Assembly: GCA_008973525.1 (NCBI GenBank)
Contig: WACJ01000126.1
Span: 620,001-684,000, forward strand
Length of the DNA: 64,000 nt
Direction: 5' to 3'
Origin: Stenopsyche tienmushanensis
Lineage: Eukaryota > Arthropoda > Insecta > Trichoptera > Stenopsychidae
The translations under genes and the position numbers were made by a program. Below are positions 47,161-57,539 of the stretch, piece by piece. The notes below the pieces were generated by a model. It was given only the letters and a program-made list of their open reading frames with translations. It ran no database searches and was not told the origin of the DNA. Each line of letters starts with the position of its first letter. The stretch's first letter is position 1.

Positions 47161-47597
47161 GAAGGGTTCCTATGTTTCTTTGCTTCAGGTGTAAAATGAT
47201 GGACTCATATTTCATCTATGGTTATGAATCTGTTTTCGTTCCATTGTGAGCAAACGTGGTACCCATCTTGCACACAGCTTTCTCATGTGCAAATTTTTAG
47301 CCAATATGAGATTTATAGCATTTTTTGAAATGTCCAACATGTCTATTAGTTCGTGCATTTTCTGTCGAAGGTTATCCAATATCATTTTGTGGATTTTTTC
47401 ACCATTTCTGGCATAGTCACCAATGCTATGTTCATTTTGGCAGCTGGTACGGTTTCGTTTAAACCCTGCCACTCAATATTTTAATGTTGTAAACGAAGGA
47501 GCAGACTCCCCTAAAGTAGAAGCTAGCTCAACTTTGATATTGGTTGGACTGAGACCTATTTCAGATCGGGTACTTCTGAGACTATCTTCATAAAACA
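47160..47597 (-). mobile_element. mariner A with transposase N-terminal remnant
   Basis: The terminus GATCGGGTACTTCTGAGACT lies at about 47566, reading inward on the minus strand. The frame at 47212-47472 gives KRNRTSCQNEHSIGD, then DNLRQKMHELIDMLDISKNAI, then NLHMRKLCARWVPRLLT. This is the mariner WFxxFKxGRTSxxDE, second helix-turn-helix and conserved MRKLCARWVPRLLT linker. The catalytic domain is absent. Confidence 0.75.
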
Positions 47598-48539
47598 ATA
47601 TTCATTTCTACTGCGCGAGACTCTCACACATTTTTTTCCAAATTATCTAAAACCCTTTGAGCACTTTATTATTCAAATGGAACAGATCATCAATGCAGAT
47701 AATCCAATGAGTGTCTGGATTGACCTTCGGTCGCATTTCCAACGATGCCAAAACTTTTGTCCAAAACGCTAACTCTCTTAATTCTTGAATAACTTAATTA
47801 ACGTAGAGACTGAGACTACGTTGCGAAAGTGCACCAGCGCTCTTCATGAAAACGATATCGTTTGTTAATTGCATTTCCTTTGTGTTCCTTCTGTGCGCTA
47901 GACGTCCTCTGCAAAGGGCCCTTGTCATTCGCAAGTAGATTCCGTCTAGACTGAGATTCCTCATGTATCATTCTTATTTTCTTCCCGAAAATTAATTATT
48001 TCGACTCCTCTCCGCAAATTGAACCGTTTCCAATGCGCTCTAGCTTACGGCATTAGAAACAATGATTGAATCGGCGGGTTGTAAATTTAAAATGGCTCAG
48101 GGTAGCTGCGAGCACCCCATTTCGGTTGTGATGATAATGGCTGTAAATAAATAACAGGAGCGGCTCGTTTTTTGGACTTAATCCAATCTGACAACTTTAC
48201 ATGGGCGAGGGGGCGACTGTAATACCTGCTTAATTCCATTTGAAGGGGAACCCCAAAGATGAGCACAACTAGTCTTTGGATTATTTTCGCATTACTCTAA
48301 TCACGGGTCGTACCCAGTTCATTAACATACGATCGCACGACGACCTAATCAAATACGCATATATTTTTCCCTGATGGAATTCGAAGCAATATCAAATTAA
48401 GATAACCGAATTATAGCAATAAGATCGATGAAACTTCAGGAGATGGCAGCGTGATAAATGCACGGAAAGACAGTAAACGACGATCTTCATATTGATTTGT
48501 ACCATGGATGAATTATCATCTTAATGCAGTAGCGCTCTT
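47598..48539. other. Intron DNA, non-repetitive
   Basis: About 47860-48480 is mixed in composition with no repeat match and no coding signal; a possible regulatory island. Confidence 0.3.
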
Positions 48540-48670
48540 AATTTGTGTAGATTTAATTTGCCAGATTAACGGTAATATCTTCCTCTCCAATTGCGGATAT
48601 ATTGTGTCTGAAGGAACGACACCGATCGCTACTTGAGCGTCCACGTGTTTCATTGGTGTCAGAAGTGATA
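48540..48670 (+). repeat. dispersed repeat D, degenerate copy 3
   Basis: TGTGTAGATTTAATTTGCCA, GATTAACGGTAATATCTTCC, then CACCGATCGCTACTTGAGCG parallel 46245-46385. Confidence 0.5.
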
Positions 48671-49970
48671 TGCGAAGTGGTGCTAGTATCGTCCCAAATC
48701 TGAAAATTTTGCTTATTCATACATCCATTTATTTAAAAAAAAATAATGGGCTTCATCCCTAAATATTTGGTGAAATATTTTGAAAATAAAATTTAATAAT
48801 TTGCACACGTTATTTAATCTTGATTTAAGCTTTCGAATCTAGTTTTGACATTTTTTAAATTTTAATATAATAATAATTGGCTTAAGTTATGGATATCTTC
48901 ATTTTGAATGGATGCGATGGATCGTTTTATGCCACAGGGGTTAATTAATAATTTAAATGTATTTTTTGTCATATCCGGCTGACAGCTCTGACGTCTAAAA
49001 ATTTTCTTCACCCTAAGGTTAAGATTAGTCTCAGTTGCAGGGGAGACCAGTTGGCTTATATTGTGGTTACGATTTACGATTATCAAGTCCAATTTTCAAC
49101 CCCATTTGTCGAGGGTGGCGAGAATGAGCGTCGAGAGCGGAAGAGTTCCCTTTAAATATTTAAATAATCATTACCGAGCCGAATTTTTAGCCCGGGAATT
49201 TACTTTGGTAAATCTTCAGAATTTAATACAATCCAAATTTATTTATATCTGCTATATTCATTAATTTCATCAAATATAATAAGAAAAAATCAAAATTTCA
49301 TATTGATCATTTTTGGATGCGTGTCTTTGATACATGATCTTGCTTTGAAGCTCATGCCCAATATGGTTAATACAAATTGAGTTTGCACAAAGGCATCTTC
49401 AGCCTCACTTATTCAATCCACTCTGAAGCCTTGTATATCCAGCAACCCCTAGTTTCTTTGGCTTTAAAAATACTTTAAAAATGCACTCATCAAAAATTCA
49501 TATGCGCCTAGTATCGCTGATAATATTTTCCATATCCCATCACATTTTTCATCTCGCTACGCCCCGGAAGCTGCACCGTGGCTCAAAATGTGCAGGAAAC
49601 TTTTATGGCATCCATATACTGCGGTAACTTTTACGACCACGTAAACTATTGTTATAAACTGCAACTGCAAAAGACTTACTTGATTCGACTTTCAAACACC
49701 CATGCAACGACCTCATGATACACTTACATTTTTATGTCCATCTTCGCAACGAAAGCTCGGATATTTCATATCTTCATTGTTGGCAGCTCGATCATCTCAA
49801 ACGTGGATGGTTCGAGTGGCTTCTTATTGTTTTACGATCAGTTTTGGGCCGCGAGGTGATTTTGCGCAAAAAAATGTAGGGGGCGGTGGAACATTCCCTA
49901 TGGGGGCTTAGCCGCACACAAGGGGGTAGGGGAGTGCCTCGTTAAACCGCCATTAGCCCGGGGATATGGG
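48671..49970. other. Intron DNA, no gene
   Basis: AT-rich with a mixed stretch at 49560-49960. Open frames are short and without motifs. Confidence 0.4.
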
Positions 49971-49973
49971 GTT

Positions 49974-50073
49974 AAAAATTGACGTGCTCCCCGCGGATTC
50001 GAACCCGACATAAGTGCGATAGCGGTGGATTTGGATTGTAGGAATACACCTCTGCCACTACGCCGAGACTGCC
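49974..50073 (-). ncRNA. tRNA-like Pol III unit (SINE head or tRNA pseudogene)
   Basis: The minus strand contains an A-box-like TGGCAGAGGTG and a perfect B box GGTTCGAATCC about 50 nt later, followed within 30 nt by AATTTTT, a Pol III stop. The acceptor and T stems do not pair well, so it is not a working tRNA. A class II tRNA (Ser/Leu)-derived SINE head or pseudogene fits best. No second copy is visible in the window. Confidence 0.45.
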
Positions 50074-50295
50074 ACACAATATGGAAACAAAAAGCTTATA
50101 ATATATCATCGATCGCCTCCGAAAAATGAAAGCTGGCTTCATCAAAATGTACAACGATTGGCTTATTTTAAACAATATTCTACTCTTTATCAGGCGAAAT
50201 TAAAGCCTCGACATGTTCTTTTTACGCCGAGCATTCAATGAGTGTACTTGTGATTTAACAACATACAATACATTTAGTTTCTAAATTAAAAATAA

Positions 50296-50690
50296 GAGGA
50301 TAGTCCAAGAAGAATCCGACCTAATGCAGTTGATGTTTAAAAAAATACTACGGTAGAAAGTATCTTTGTACTGAAAGTATTGAACTGAGACCTTTCAAAT
50401 AAAAGTATCAGATATAAAACTTTTATTTGAAAGGTCTCAGTGCAATCCATATCAAAGCCAAGCTAGATTCAATTTTGGGGGAGTTTGTTCCTTCGTTTAC
50501 TACACTAAAATATTGGGTGGCAGAGTTTAAACGCGGCCGTACGAGTTGCCAAGACGAAAATACTATGCCAGAAATGGTGAAGAAAATCCAGAAAATGCAC
50601 ATAAAATTTGCACATGAGAAATCTGTGCTCAAGATGCATGCCGCGTTTACTCGTAATGGGAAAAAAACTGCGACGTGAGAATGTTTCAAT
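50296..50690 (+). mobile_element. mariner A with transposase N-terminal remnant
   Basis: The end GATAGTCCAAGAAGAATCCG (about 50300) corresponds to the family TIR. The frame from 50427 reads KGLSAIHIKAKLDSILGEF, VPSFTTLKYWVAEFKRGRTS, then KIQKMHIKFAHEKSVLKM. After a frameshift HMRNLCSRCMPRLL follows. This is the mariner N-terminal DNA-binding half. It is preceded by a perfect inverted duplication (50384-50441). Confidence 0.75.
50384..50441. repeat. Perfect 23-bp inverted duplication
   Basis: 50384-50406 and 50419-50441 are exact reverse complements (arm begins ACTGAGACCTTTC) around the 12-nt loop ATCAGATATAAA. The right arm is ordinary transposase coding sequence (FYLKGLS); the left arm replaces upstream element sequence, so the arm was probably copied by template switching. 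Confidence 0.9.
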
Positions 50691-50699
50691 GTTTGGCGA

Positions 50700-50930
50700 T
50701 GTTTCACACATGATAGAAAGTGTCAAAACGCTACGTTGCTTCCGTGATCGAATAGATCATAGAAAATGCCTGCAAAAAGACCTAAAAGAGGACGGATATT
50801 CAATTGGTCCGCTTTTCGGACCGCTACTCTGGAAGCTTCTTGATCGCGTCACTGAAGAAAGAACGCGAGAAATAGCATTCCCTGTTGCGCAACGCGTTTT
50901 TATCCATTTTCATTTAAGCAGACTTAGTGT
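50700..50930 (+). mobile_element. Chimera of mariner A unit and mariner J fragment
   Basis: From 50725 the mariner A block CTACGTTGCTTCCGTGATCG to CGGTCCGCTTTTCGGACCG is joined near 50825 to DNA encoding KLLDRVTEERTREIAFPVAQR, the N-terminus of the mariner J type. The junction suggests nested insertion followed by deletion. Confidence 0.6.
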
Positions 50931-50990
50931 TATCTAGCAGTAGGCAATAGTAGGCTGCATTCACTGTAATATTAATAAAAAGTGCGATGA

Positions 50991-51290
50991 TCAGATGTTA
51001 CATAAACACAGGTCAAGATCAAAGAAACTGGCAAATTTATCAAACACTTGGGACTTATTTAGAATAGCATAACTGAACTGTGCATCAAGTCTCCTTACAA
51101 TTTCACTTGATTTAACGCCTTCATTTACAAGAAAATGAATAATTACGCGTTGCACAACAGTGGATGCTATTTTTCGCCTTCTTTCTTCAGTGACGGGATC
51201 AAGAAACTTCATATCCGTTGGAATAAATGTATTTCTAATTAAGGGAACTATGTAGAAAAATAAGATAATCCATTTGTATTTTTATACATC
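50991..51290 (-). mobile_element. mariner J N-terminal half
   Basis: The 73-codon minus-strand frame begins MKFLDPVTEERRRKIASTVV and continues QRVIIHFLVNEGVKSSEI, then SKSQV-type NKSQVFDKFASF: the first helix-turn-helix of a mariner transposase (QRxVIxFLxxEGVKxxEIxxRL...SxSQVYDWxxRF). Upstream DNA to about 51290 matches 7800-7870. The rest of the element is missing. Confidence 0.7.
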
Positions 51291-51296
51291 GCTTGT

Positions 51297-51315
51297 TTTT
51301 TTTTTTTTTTTTTTA
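51297..51315 (+). repeat. Poly(T) tract
   Basis: About 18 consecutive T residues at the boundary of the mariner J fragment. Confidence 0.9.
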
Positions 51316-52652
51316 TTATATTTGAATCACTCTCTTATATTATACATAAGTTATTGATAAATGGGAAGAAACTTGTTCATTATTATAATTCATCAATTAT
51401 GCTTCATAATTTCGTAGAAAACAGACAGACATACATTCATTTTTGTTATTTTGTTTAGATTAAATAAGGGTTAAAGAAAAAGCTCAAGCACATAAGCGCC
51501 TGCGACTCACTGATGAGTCGCTATGTTTCTTCACAGAAAAAAAACTTATTGTTTTTTAATACCTAAACGTTTTTATACTTAATAATAGACCTCGGTCTTG
51601 TAAAAAATTGTTCTTATTAGTATCATTAGTAAATTGAAAAAACCCCTAAATAAAAAATCAATTTTAACCCACTCCTTCCAATACTTTGTGGAGATTCGAA
51701 GGATTTAAAGAATGCTGTCCAACTGAAATTACAAAATTAACTGGAGGTTGCTAAATTATAATAAATGATCATACACGTGATACTTTATCAAACCGCCCCA
51801 GTCAACACCCCAATCTCCAATTGTTATTCGCATATAATTAGCAGCGTAAAGCCTGCCCAGATGTCTCCAGTTGCCCTGCCCCAATTACGAGCGGTGCATT
51901 TTTATCCAATAAAGACTTCAAACCTGCCAAACAATTAAGTTACAATGTAACAATTGAGATCGACCGCTCTCCATCCGGCGATAAGCATCTGTGTTTCTTG
52001 TTGCTCTTTAGTTTCTACTTTTTGCGCCCGATTTGTGGGGCTTATTCGATGGGGGCTGTTTTTTATGCGACGAGCCCTCGCCGAATAAAAGTGGGACCAT
52101 AAACGGGACATAAAAGGGGGTGATCTCGATTGTTTGCTCTTGTCGCGGGGAATAAACACAATCTGTGCAAAGCATTATTGTTGTCGGTTTCGAGTGTTTA
52201 TTTTTCTTCGTTTTGTTGGGTTCTCTTGCAGTTCAGGGGGCTTCGAGTGTGGCGTGCTTAATTGCGCGCGACATCGATACTTAAAATTTAACAGCTCAAC
52301 CTTTCTCTAAAAATATCTATATGAAATAGTTTTACGGAATTTCATAAGGTGTATCAAATACATATCATGGTAGCGCACTGGTGTTTTTTTTTTGTACGAT
52401 AAGACAAAGATTAAAATCCAGACACTTTATGGTCTAACGTCTCTGGAACGCGACGCCATATGGACAAATGAGATTTTAATTAAAGGTAAACATGTAATCG
52501 TAATTGTTTGTTAAGATAAAATGGACATTATCGTCGTGCTCTCAATTATGTCTCTGCATGGGCGCGTAACTTCATCTCGGAAGACTGGCGACATCGTTTA
52601 ACCCTAGCATACCACTCAATGTATTTCGATTAATTTCAATTTGTATTTGCAG
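51316..52652. other. End of DRGX intron 3
   Basis: AT-rich, then a less AT-rich, non-repetitive block at about 51790-52300 shortly upstream of coding exon 4. No gene. Confidence 0.4.
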
Positions 52653-52769
52653 GTTTGGTTTCAAAATAGAAGAGCGAAATGGAGGAAAGCTGAAAGACTG
52701 AAAGAAGAGCAGCGGAAGAGAGACGGCCATGATGTCATGGGCAAGCGAGAAGATATTAAAGAAGACAAG
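52653..52769 (+). CDS. DRGX: DRGX coding exon 4 (recognition helix end and linker)
   Basis: Acceptor TTTGTATTTGCAG|GTT and donor AAG|GTATTA; 39 codons, phase 0 at both ends. It begins VWFQNRRAKWRKAE, homeodomain positions 47-60, with the invariant W48, F49, N51, R53 and Gln at position 50 (residue 98), the DNA-specificity residue of Q50 paired-like factors. The tail RLKEEQRKRDG is shared with insect Drgx. An alternating acidic and basic stretch follows (GKREDIKEDK). Confidence 0.97.
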
Positions 52770-52828
52770 GTATTATTTATAAACACAATAAAATAAAACA
52801 AAACAAAAATAAAAACCAACCATAACAA

Positions 52829-53249
52829 CAACACTCAATAAGTTCGTAGGATGACTAATGAAATAACATTTTGATGCCTTTTTTGTAGAACGATTTATCA
52901 TTGACCTCAAAATAGGCTTTCCCTGATGACGTTTGGAGTGTAGTGATGGATCCATGTTTCATCCATCATCAAATATCGCATGAAAAACACTTTTATTGTA
53001 TCGAAACAGCTCCAAACAGCGCTCCGAATTGTGGACGCGTTGTTGTTTTTGATTGACCGTAAGCAAACGCAGTGCTGTCTTCGCACAAAGCTTTCTCATT
53101 GACAAATGTTGATGCAAATTGTGAACTAAACATCAGATTGTTTTGAAATTTTGACATGTATTATTTGTATATTGATATTTCTTAAAAAATATATGGCTTG
53201 TCAATTGTGGCGTCAACTATATGTCATCCTACGTACTTGTTGAGTGTTG
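52829..53249 (-). mobile_element. mariner F deletion derivative filling DRGX intron 4
   Basis: Terminal inverted repeats of 27 bp with two mismatches: 52829 onward CAACACTCAATAAGTTCGTA and its mirror ending at 53249. The minus strand encodes a RYLMMDETWIHHYTP stretch, which carries the first catalytic Asp region, followed by FEVNDKSFYKKGIKML near the C-terminus, so the middle of the transposase is deleted. The element occupies 421 of the 548 bp of this intron. TA dinucleotides lie close to both ends but the exact target duplication is unclear. Confidence 0.85.
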
Positions 53250-53317
53250 CTTTATAAGATTTTCTTCATCATTGCTACTTATAATTTGTTTTTAATCATA
53301 ATTATTCGATCCCTCAG

Positions 53318-53517
53318 ACGGATGACGGTCGTCTGACATCTTCACCTGAAGTGTCTGCAGTGGATGACGATCAAGATATGGAAGCTGAACAACGCAGCGA
53401 GAGTACAGGTCGTGAGCCTGTTAGCCCTGTAGGACGTCCAGATACTGCAGGGCCTCCAACAGCATCATTATCGGCTCAAGGAAGCGAGCCTGATGATACT
53501 CCATCTCCATCATCCAG
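53318..53517 (+). CDS. DRGX: DRGX coding exon 5 (acidic, Ser/Pro-rich region)
   Basis: Acceptor CGATCCCTCAG|ACG and donor AG|GTTAAA; 200 nt, in phase 0, out phase 2. Encodes TDDGRLTSSPEVSAV, DDDQDMEAEQRSES, GREPVSPVGRPDTAGPP and SEPDDTPSPSS. It is a disordered acidic and Ser/Pro-rich region such as follows the homeodomain in many paired-like factors. Reading continues openly past the donor, but the 72-bp intron removal keeps frame into the next Pro-rich exon. Confidence 0.85.
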
Positions 53518-53589
53518 GTTAAACTCGATCAATTCGTATTTAATGATAAACAATTTGGGATGAACCATTAAAAATGGATATTTTAACAG

Positions 53590-53694
53590 GACATTGGGTA
53601 GCGGAAGCAGGCCACCTTCTCCGGGATTACCACTTCCTCCGAGGCCTACGTTGCCACCCTTCCCGGCGCATATGTTTTCAGGATTTGCCGACAG
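53590..53694 (+). CDS. DRGX: DRGX coding exon 6 (Pro-rich), gene continues
   Basis: Acceptor TTTTAACAG|G completes an Arg codon (AG+G). 34 full codons read TLGSGSRPPSPGLPLPP, RPTLPPFPAHMFSGF, AD. Donor AG|GTACGT leaves phase 2. Proline-rich, likely part of an effector region. The next exon was not identified in the remaining 10.3 kb; expected downstream features are further low-complexity sequence and, in most DRGX proteins, an OAR-like motif. Confidence 0.85.
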
Positions 53695-56462
53695 GTACGT
53701 GTCTTAAGTTTTTTGAATTTAGACCGTTACACATCTTCTGATTTAGATTATTTCGGAATGTCAAATCGGAATTGTTTTATTCAATATTAATGCCCGATAG
53801 AGCGCTTCTTCGTGACCCCACAATTGGAAACAGCGTCCTGACGTCATTGCAAATTATTGAAATTGATTTGAAAAAAAACAAATCAGGTTAATTTGATCAG
53901 CGTCAGAGTCAATCGGCAATAATTCCAATGTTGAATCGGCAAAAGCGCATCTTCAATTGTTTTGAATTGACCCCTTGGCCTTGGATGCCCATTACAAATA
54001 TGTGGGCATGCATTTTGCTCAGTAGCAATTTTTCAATGTCCTTAATATTTTCATCCTCGATACAAAATCTACGAAGTAAAATGTAATCCAAATTTATACA
54101 AAAAAAATAATTTATTGCCAAAAATATATTAAACGCATGTGGCAACCCTGTCATCACTCTTTTGACATGAAAAATGCCCATAAATTAATACTATTTATTT
54201 ATTTAAATTGCGATCCGTTATTTATATTCATGGTCGCAATTTCAACACGCAATCAAAATGAACCTATATACCATCGTATTTTTGCAGAAAACCCAATTTA
54301 AAAAAAAATTAATGGGGTTAAAAATGAATAAATTTATACAGGTATTTTAAATTACTGTTTTTCTCTTAAAAATCAATTTTTAAGGGTATTTAATCGTTAT
54401 TATAGTGTTCATGCCGTTTAACCCTTAAAGTGCTAAGATACGATATATCGCCGATTGTGATTGTGGGTGCCTTTACAGTACGACCGGTATGAGTAGGGAA
54501 TCCAATCACGAGATCCCGGACAGTTTTAGATGCGCATGAATCCAGGGATTAGTATACGTAGTCCCCGTTTATTGTTATATTAAATTTTCCCCACCGGTGA
54601 TGTATTTACTACACCTCGATTCTAATAATAGGAATATCGATATGAAATATTATAGATACGGGGTTCAGAATTTCTGTATTCCTCCGTAATATAAATACGA
54701 ATCACACCAAAGTATTATAGTATATAAGTATTAATCTGCAACGACGGAAATAAATAATTTGTCGGGAAATCGGGAATTTTGCGTGTTTTAGTCCGTGTCT
54801 CAGCAGAAAGGAATTTTATCAGTCATATTGATGGTGTTATACGAAATTGGGAGATCACATGGTCATCAACTCGAACTACATCCCGGGATGGTCTGATGCA
54901 ATCCTGAAATCCTGGGATCGAAATTTTGGCTCGGGATTGGATTTCCTAGGTATGAGTGTATGATGAGACGCAAGACATGCTGTCTTTGTCTCCGATTCAC
55001 GAATCTCCGCACTCATTGTGCGAGATACTTAACAGTGTTTTATTCTTCAAGGAGAGTTCTGATTTTCAGATTGTCAATTAATAAAACAATTTTAATTTGA
55101 GGTCGATTTTCTAAGTATTTGGGAAATAGCAGGACAGACATCTTTATGTCGATGACATTAACTGATTTCTTATGATTTACCCGAATTGATTTGCATCTAA
55201 TTTTATACATTCCCACCCAGGAAACCCAAGAAAATATTTCGCAAATGGCGGGAAAAATTATATTTTTAGGGGGCCATTTTACAAAATTATAGAACGCGAA
55301 TAAAATAAAATCAAAGAGAATGTATATTTTTTGCCACGTTACAATATTAGGAGCTAACATTTTTAAACGCTGTCTGAATCCAATGAGACGTGGCTCTTAG
55401 CCAAATTGCTTTACTTTCGCTCGTTTGAAACACGACCTCTAAATTCTATAATAGAAAATCCGATTTTTTAGCATCCGGAGCGTGTCATGTTGCCACAATA
55501 AATATATCGTGTATATTTTTAAATATCACTAAAAAAATATGTAAAGACTTGGCTGTGCATTAGCACAAAGACCTGATCTTCTTGATGAAAATCAGATTTG
55601 ATGAATCTACCCATTTTAATTCTTGAATACTCGTATTGGGGGATGTGCTAGTATAGAAAACAACGACGGAAATTTTGCACCCATTTCTACAAAGCTATTT
55701 TTTGTTTGAATTAGTGTTTATACAATGTAAATCAGGAAAGTTGCAGTCTACCAAACTTTCAACGTTGCGCATATTAATAACAATTTTTGGATCCCAAATA
55801 ATTGCACATACCGGCATTAAATATAAATATACAAAGCTGATTTTTTGTCTATAAATAGTTTATGTTAATTATTCTTAAATAAACGTCGTATACTTTTGAT
55901 ACAAAGTGGCTAGAGCTTTGGTAGATGTAGCTAAAACCGTAGCATGGGGATAAAGGTTTTTTTATCTTAATAATAATTTGGAATTGAGCGTGGGTTATAT
56001 GATTGTTTTTGGTGTTTCTCTTGTGTTTGCTTCTTAAAAACATTAAAAATGTTAGAGCGCATCTCCGACTTACGAACGTTTGAAAGCGCATACTAAATAG
56101 GAGAAGTCGACAGAGCAAGGTCGTAATAGGAAAACTAGGCGTGGAAACTCCCACCGAGCTTTAATAAACGTCGATTGATATAAACTACAGGAATATTATA
56201 CAATTCAATCAATTTATGACGCAAATCGAATGTCACCTACGATTAATTGTTGATCAATCATGTGCATGTGTTCAATAAGTTCGTTCAAAGCAACCTTATA
56301 CGAGCGTCACTTTAAATTGACGACATTAAATACAAGTATTTACGAAGAAAACTGCTCGATAATACCAATTTTATTTGCGATTCATGGACAAAAATATTGA
56401 AGGAAATGGAAATCCGCAAATCGTATATTTATTCGTATTCGTATAATTCGTATAGTCCTCTA
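53695..56462. other. DRGX intron 6 (or downstream), no gene
   Basis: AT-rich with short mixed islands (about 53790-54020, 54960-55060). Minus-strand frames of 90, 106 and 101 codons (53909-54181, 55040-55360, 55849-56154) have no motif or splice support. Confidence 0.4.
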
Positions 56463-56600
56463 CATGATTGTTATTAAAATCTACTTATAAAAAAACGTTA
56501 AATCTTGTTCTTTTAAATAAGCGCCATTTAATTTTTCTCCTAATAATTATTGCTTGAGGACGTGCGTTTTAAATAAGGAAGTTTCCCCGCCGCGCCTTGT
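56463..56600. mobile_element. repeat B right end
   Basis: AAAAACGTTAAATCTTGTTC, GCTTGAGGACGTGCGTTTTA and TAAGGAAGTTTCCCCGCCGC followed by GCCTTGTA match the right 135 bp and TIR of the element at 17423-18475. Confidence 0.7.
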
Positions 56601-57194
56601 ATTAACACTATCAACACCGCGCGCTCAGATACATCATTTCAACTTTATGCACGAAAAAAACATGTTAAAATTTATTTTTAGTCACACATATTTATTTAAA
56701 CTGTGCAAACAAATTTCAACCTATCCAAAATAACAATTTTTTTTTAGAAGATATCCTTTTCATTACCCATTATTCCATTTTTTTTGCTATCAATCGATTT
56801 TCGTTTTCATATTTATCATTCCTCAGTCAAATTTTCTGATGTTTCGTCATAGAACTTGGTATAATATTTACAATCTGCCAAATAAGTAGAATAATTTACA
56901 ATTTTCTTGGACAAATTGTCATGAACCCCAAGTGAAATTGCGTGCGTCGCGCTGCTTATAGCAGCACGGCGTTCATCTATAGCAAGCCTATTTTATTACA
57001 TATTACACAGCGTAAAATCTAAAGCTATCTGTAATGTAAGACTCCTACCCGAATTATCAGGGGCCAGTAATCCTTGTCGCAGGCTGTACTCCTATAGCAG
57101 GTGATGGTATCCTCAGGGAGTGATTTCCTAGACTTATGGATGCCGCGTCATCCGTAATGCCGGCGATAAAGACTTTAATAAGGGGCGAATATTA
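56601..57194. other. Intron or intergenic DNA, no gene
   Basis: Nothing recognised except a short box AGCAAGCCTATTTTATTA (about 56983), also present at about 46112, which points to another small dispersed repeat. Confidence 0.4.
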
Positions 57195-57500
57195 AAAAGA
57201 CCGACGATGGATCGGCGGCGATTACGAGGCGTAGACGATTCTTTCGAGGGGCTTCAGACCGAATCTCAACTCGAACTGAATTCCAGCTTAAATTCAGAAT
57301 CGAACCCTTCCAAGTTCTGAACCAAATTTGAATCATGAGTTGACTTATACTTCTTTAATATATTTGGAAGCCTCTCAAAACTTTACATCCGCAGCAATTT
57401 TCGTATCGCTCTGAGGAATATCATTACTCCCATTGCATCCACTCCAGGATATTTCGATTCTTCGAGAATCGTCATCCGCTCGGAGGCACGATGACTTGTT
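57195..57500 (+). repeat. dispersed repeat G, copy 1
   Basis: GATTACGAGGCGTAGACGAT, TCTTTCGAGGGGCTTCAGAC, then CGAGAATCGTCATCCGCTCG and GGAGGCACG occur in the same order at 62525-62735. About 200-290 bp in length. No class evident. Confidence 0.65.
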
Positions 57501-57539
57501 ATAGAGTTTTTGTTCAAATTATTTTAATTATTCGCGGTA

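Larger units (their letters stand above)
21644..53694 (+). other. DRGX: DRGX gene span (3' end not in window)
   Basis: Six coding exons spanning 32 kb give 234 complete codons plus a partial one: a short N-terminus (MFCYHCPP), the homeodomain (residues 49-108), a basic/acidic linker and a Ser/Pro-rich region. Introns are about 16.0 kb, 1.0 kb, 13.7 kb, 548 bp and 72 bp. DRGX is a paired-like homeodomain transcription factor, in vertebrates needed for nociceptive sensory circuits in dorsal root ganglia and dorsal horn, and neuronal in Drosophila. The C-terminal part, including any OAR motif, is not seen. Confidence 0.9.

Noticed and set aside
53518..53563. Read-through of DRGX exon 5 to a stop (LNSINSYLMINNLG)
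   Set aside because: A donor at 53518 and an acceptor 72 bp later join in frame to another Pro-rich coding exon, so the read-through is more likely intron. A retained-intron isoform cannot be excluded.
55040..55360. 106-codon minus-strand frame
   Set aside because: AT-driven composition, no motif, no neighbouring splice pattern.
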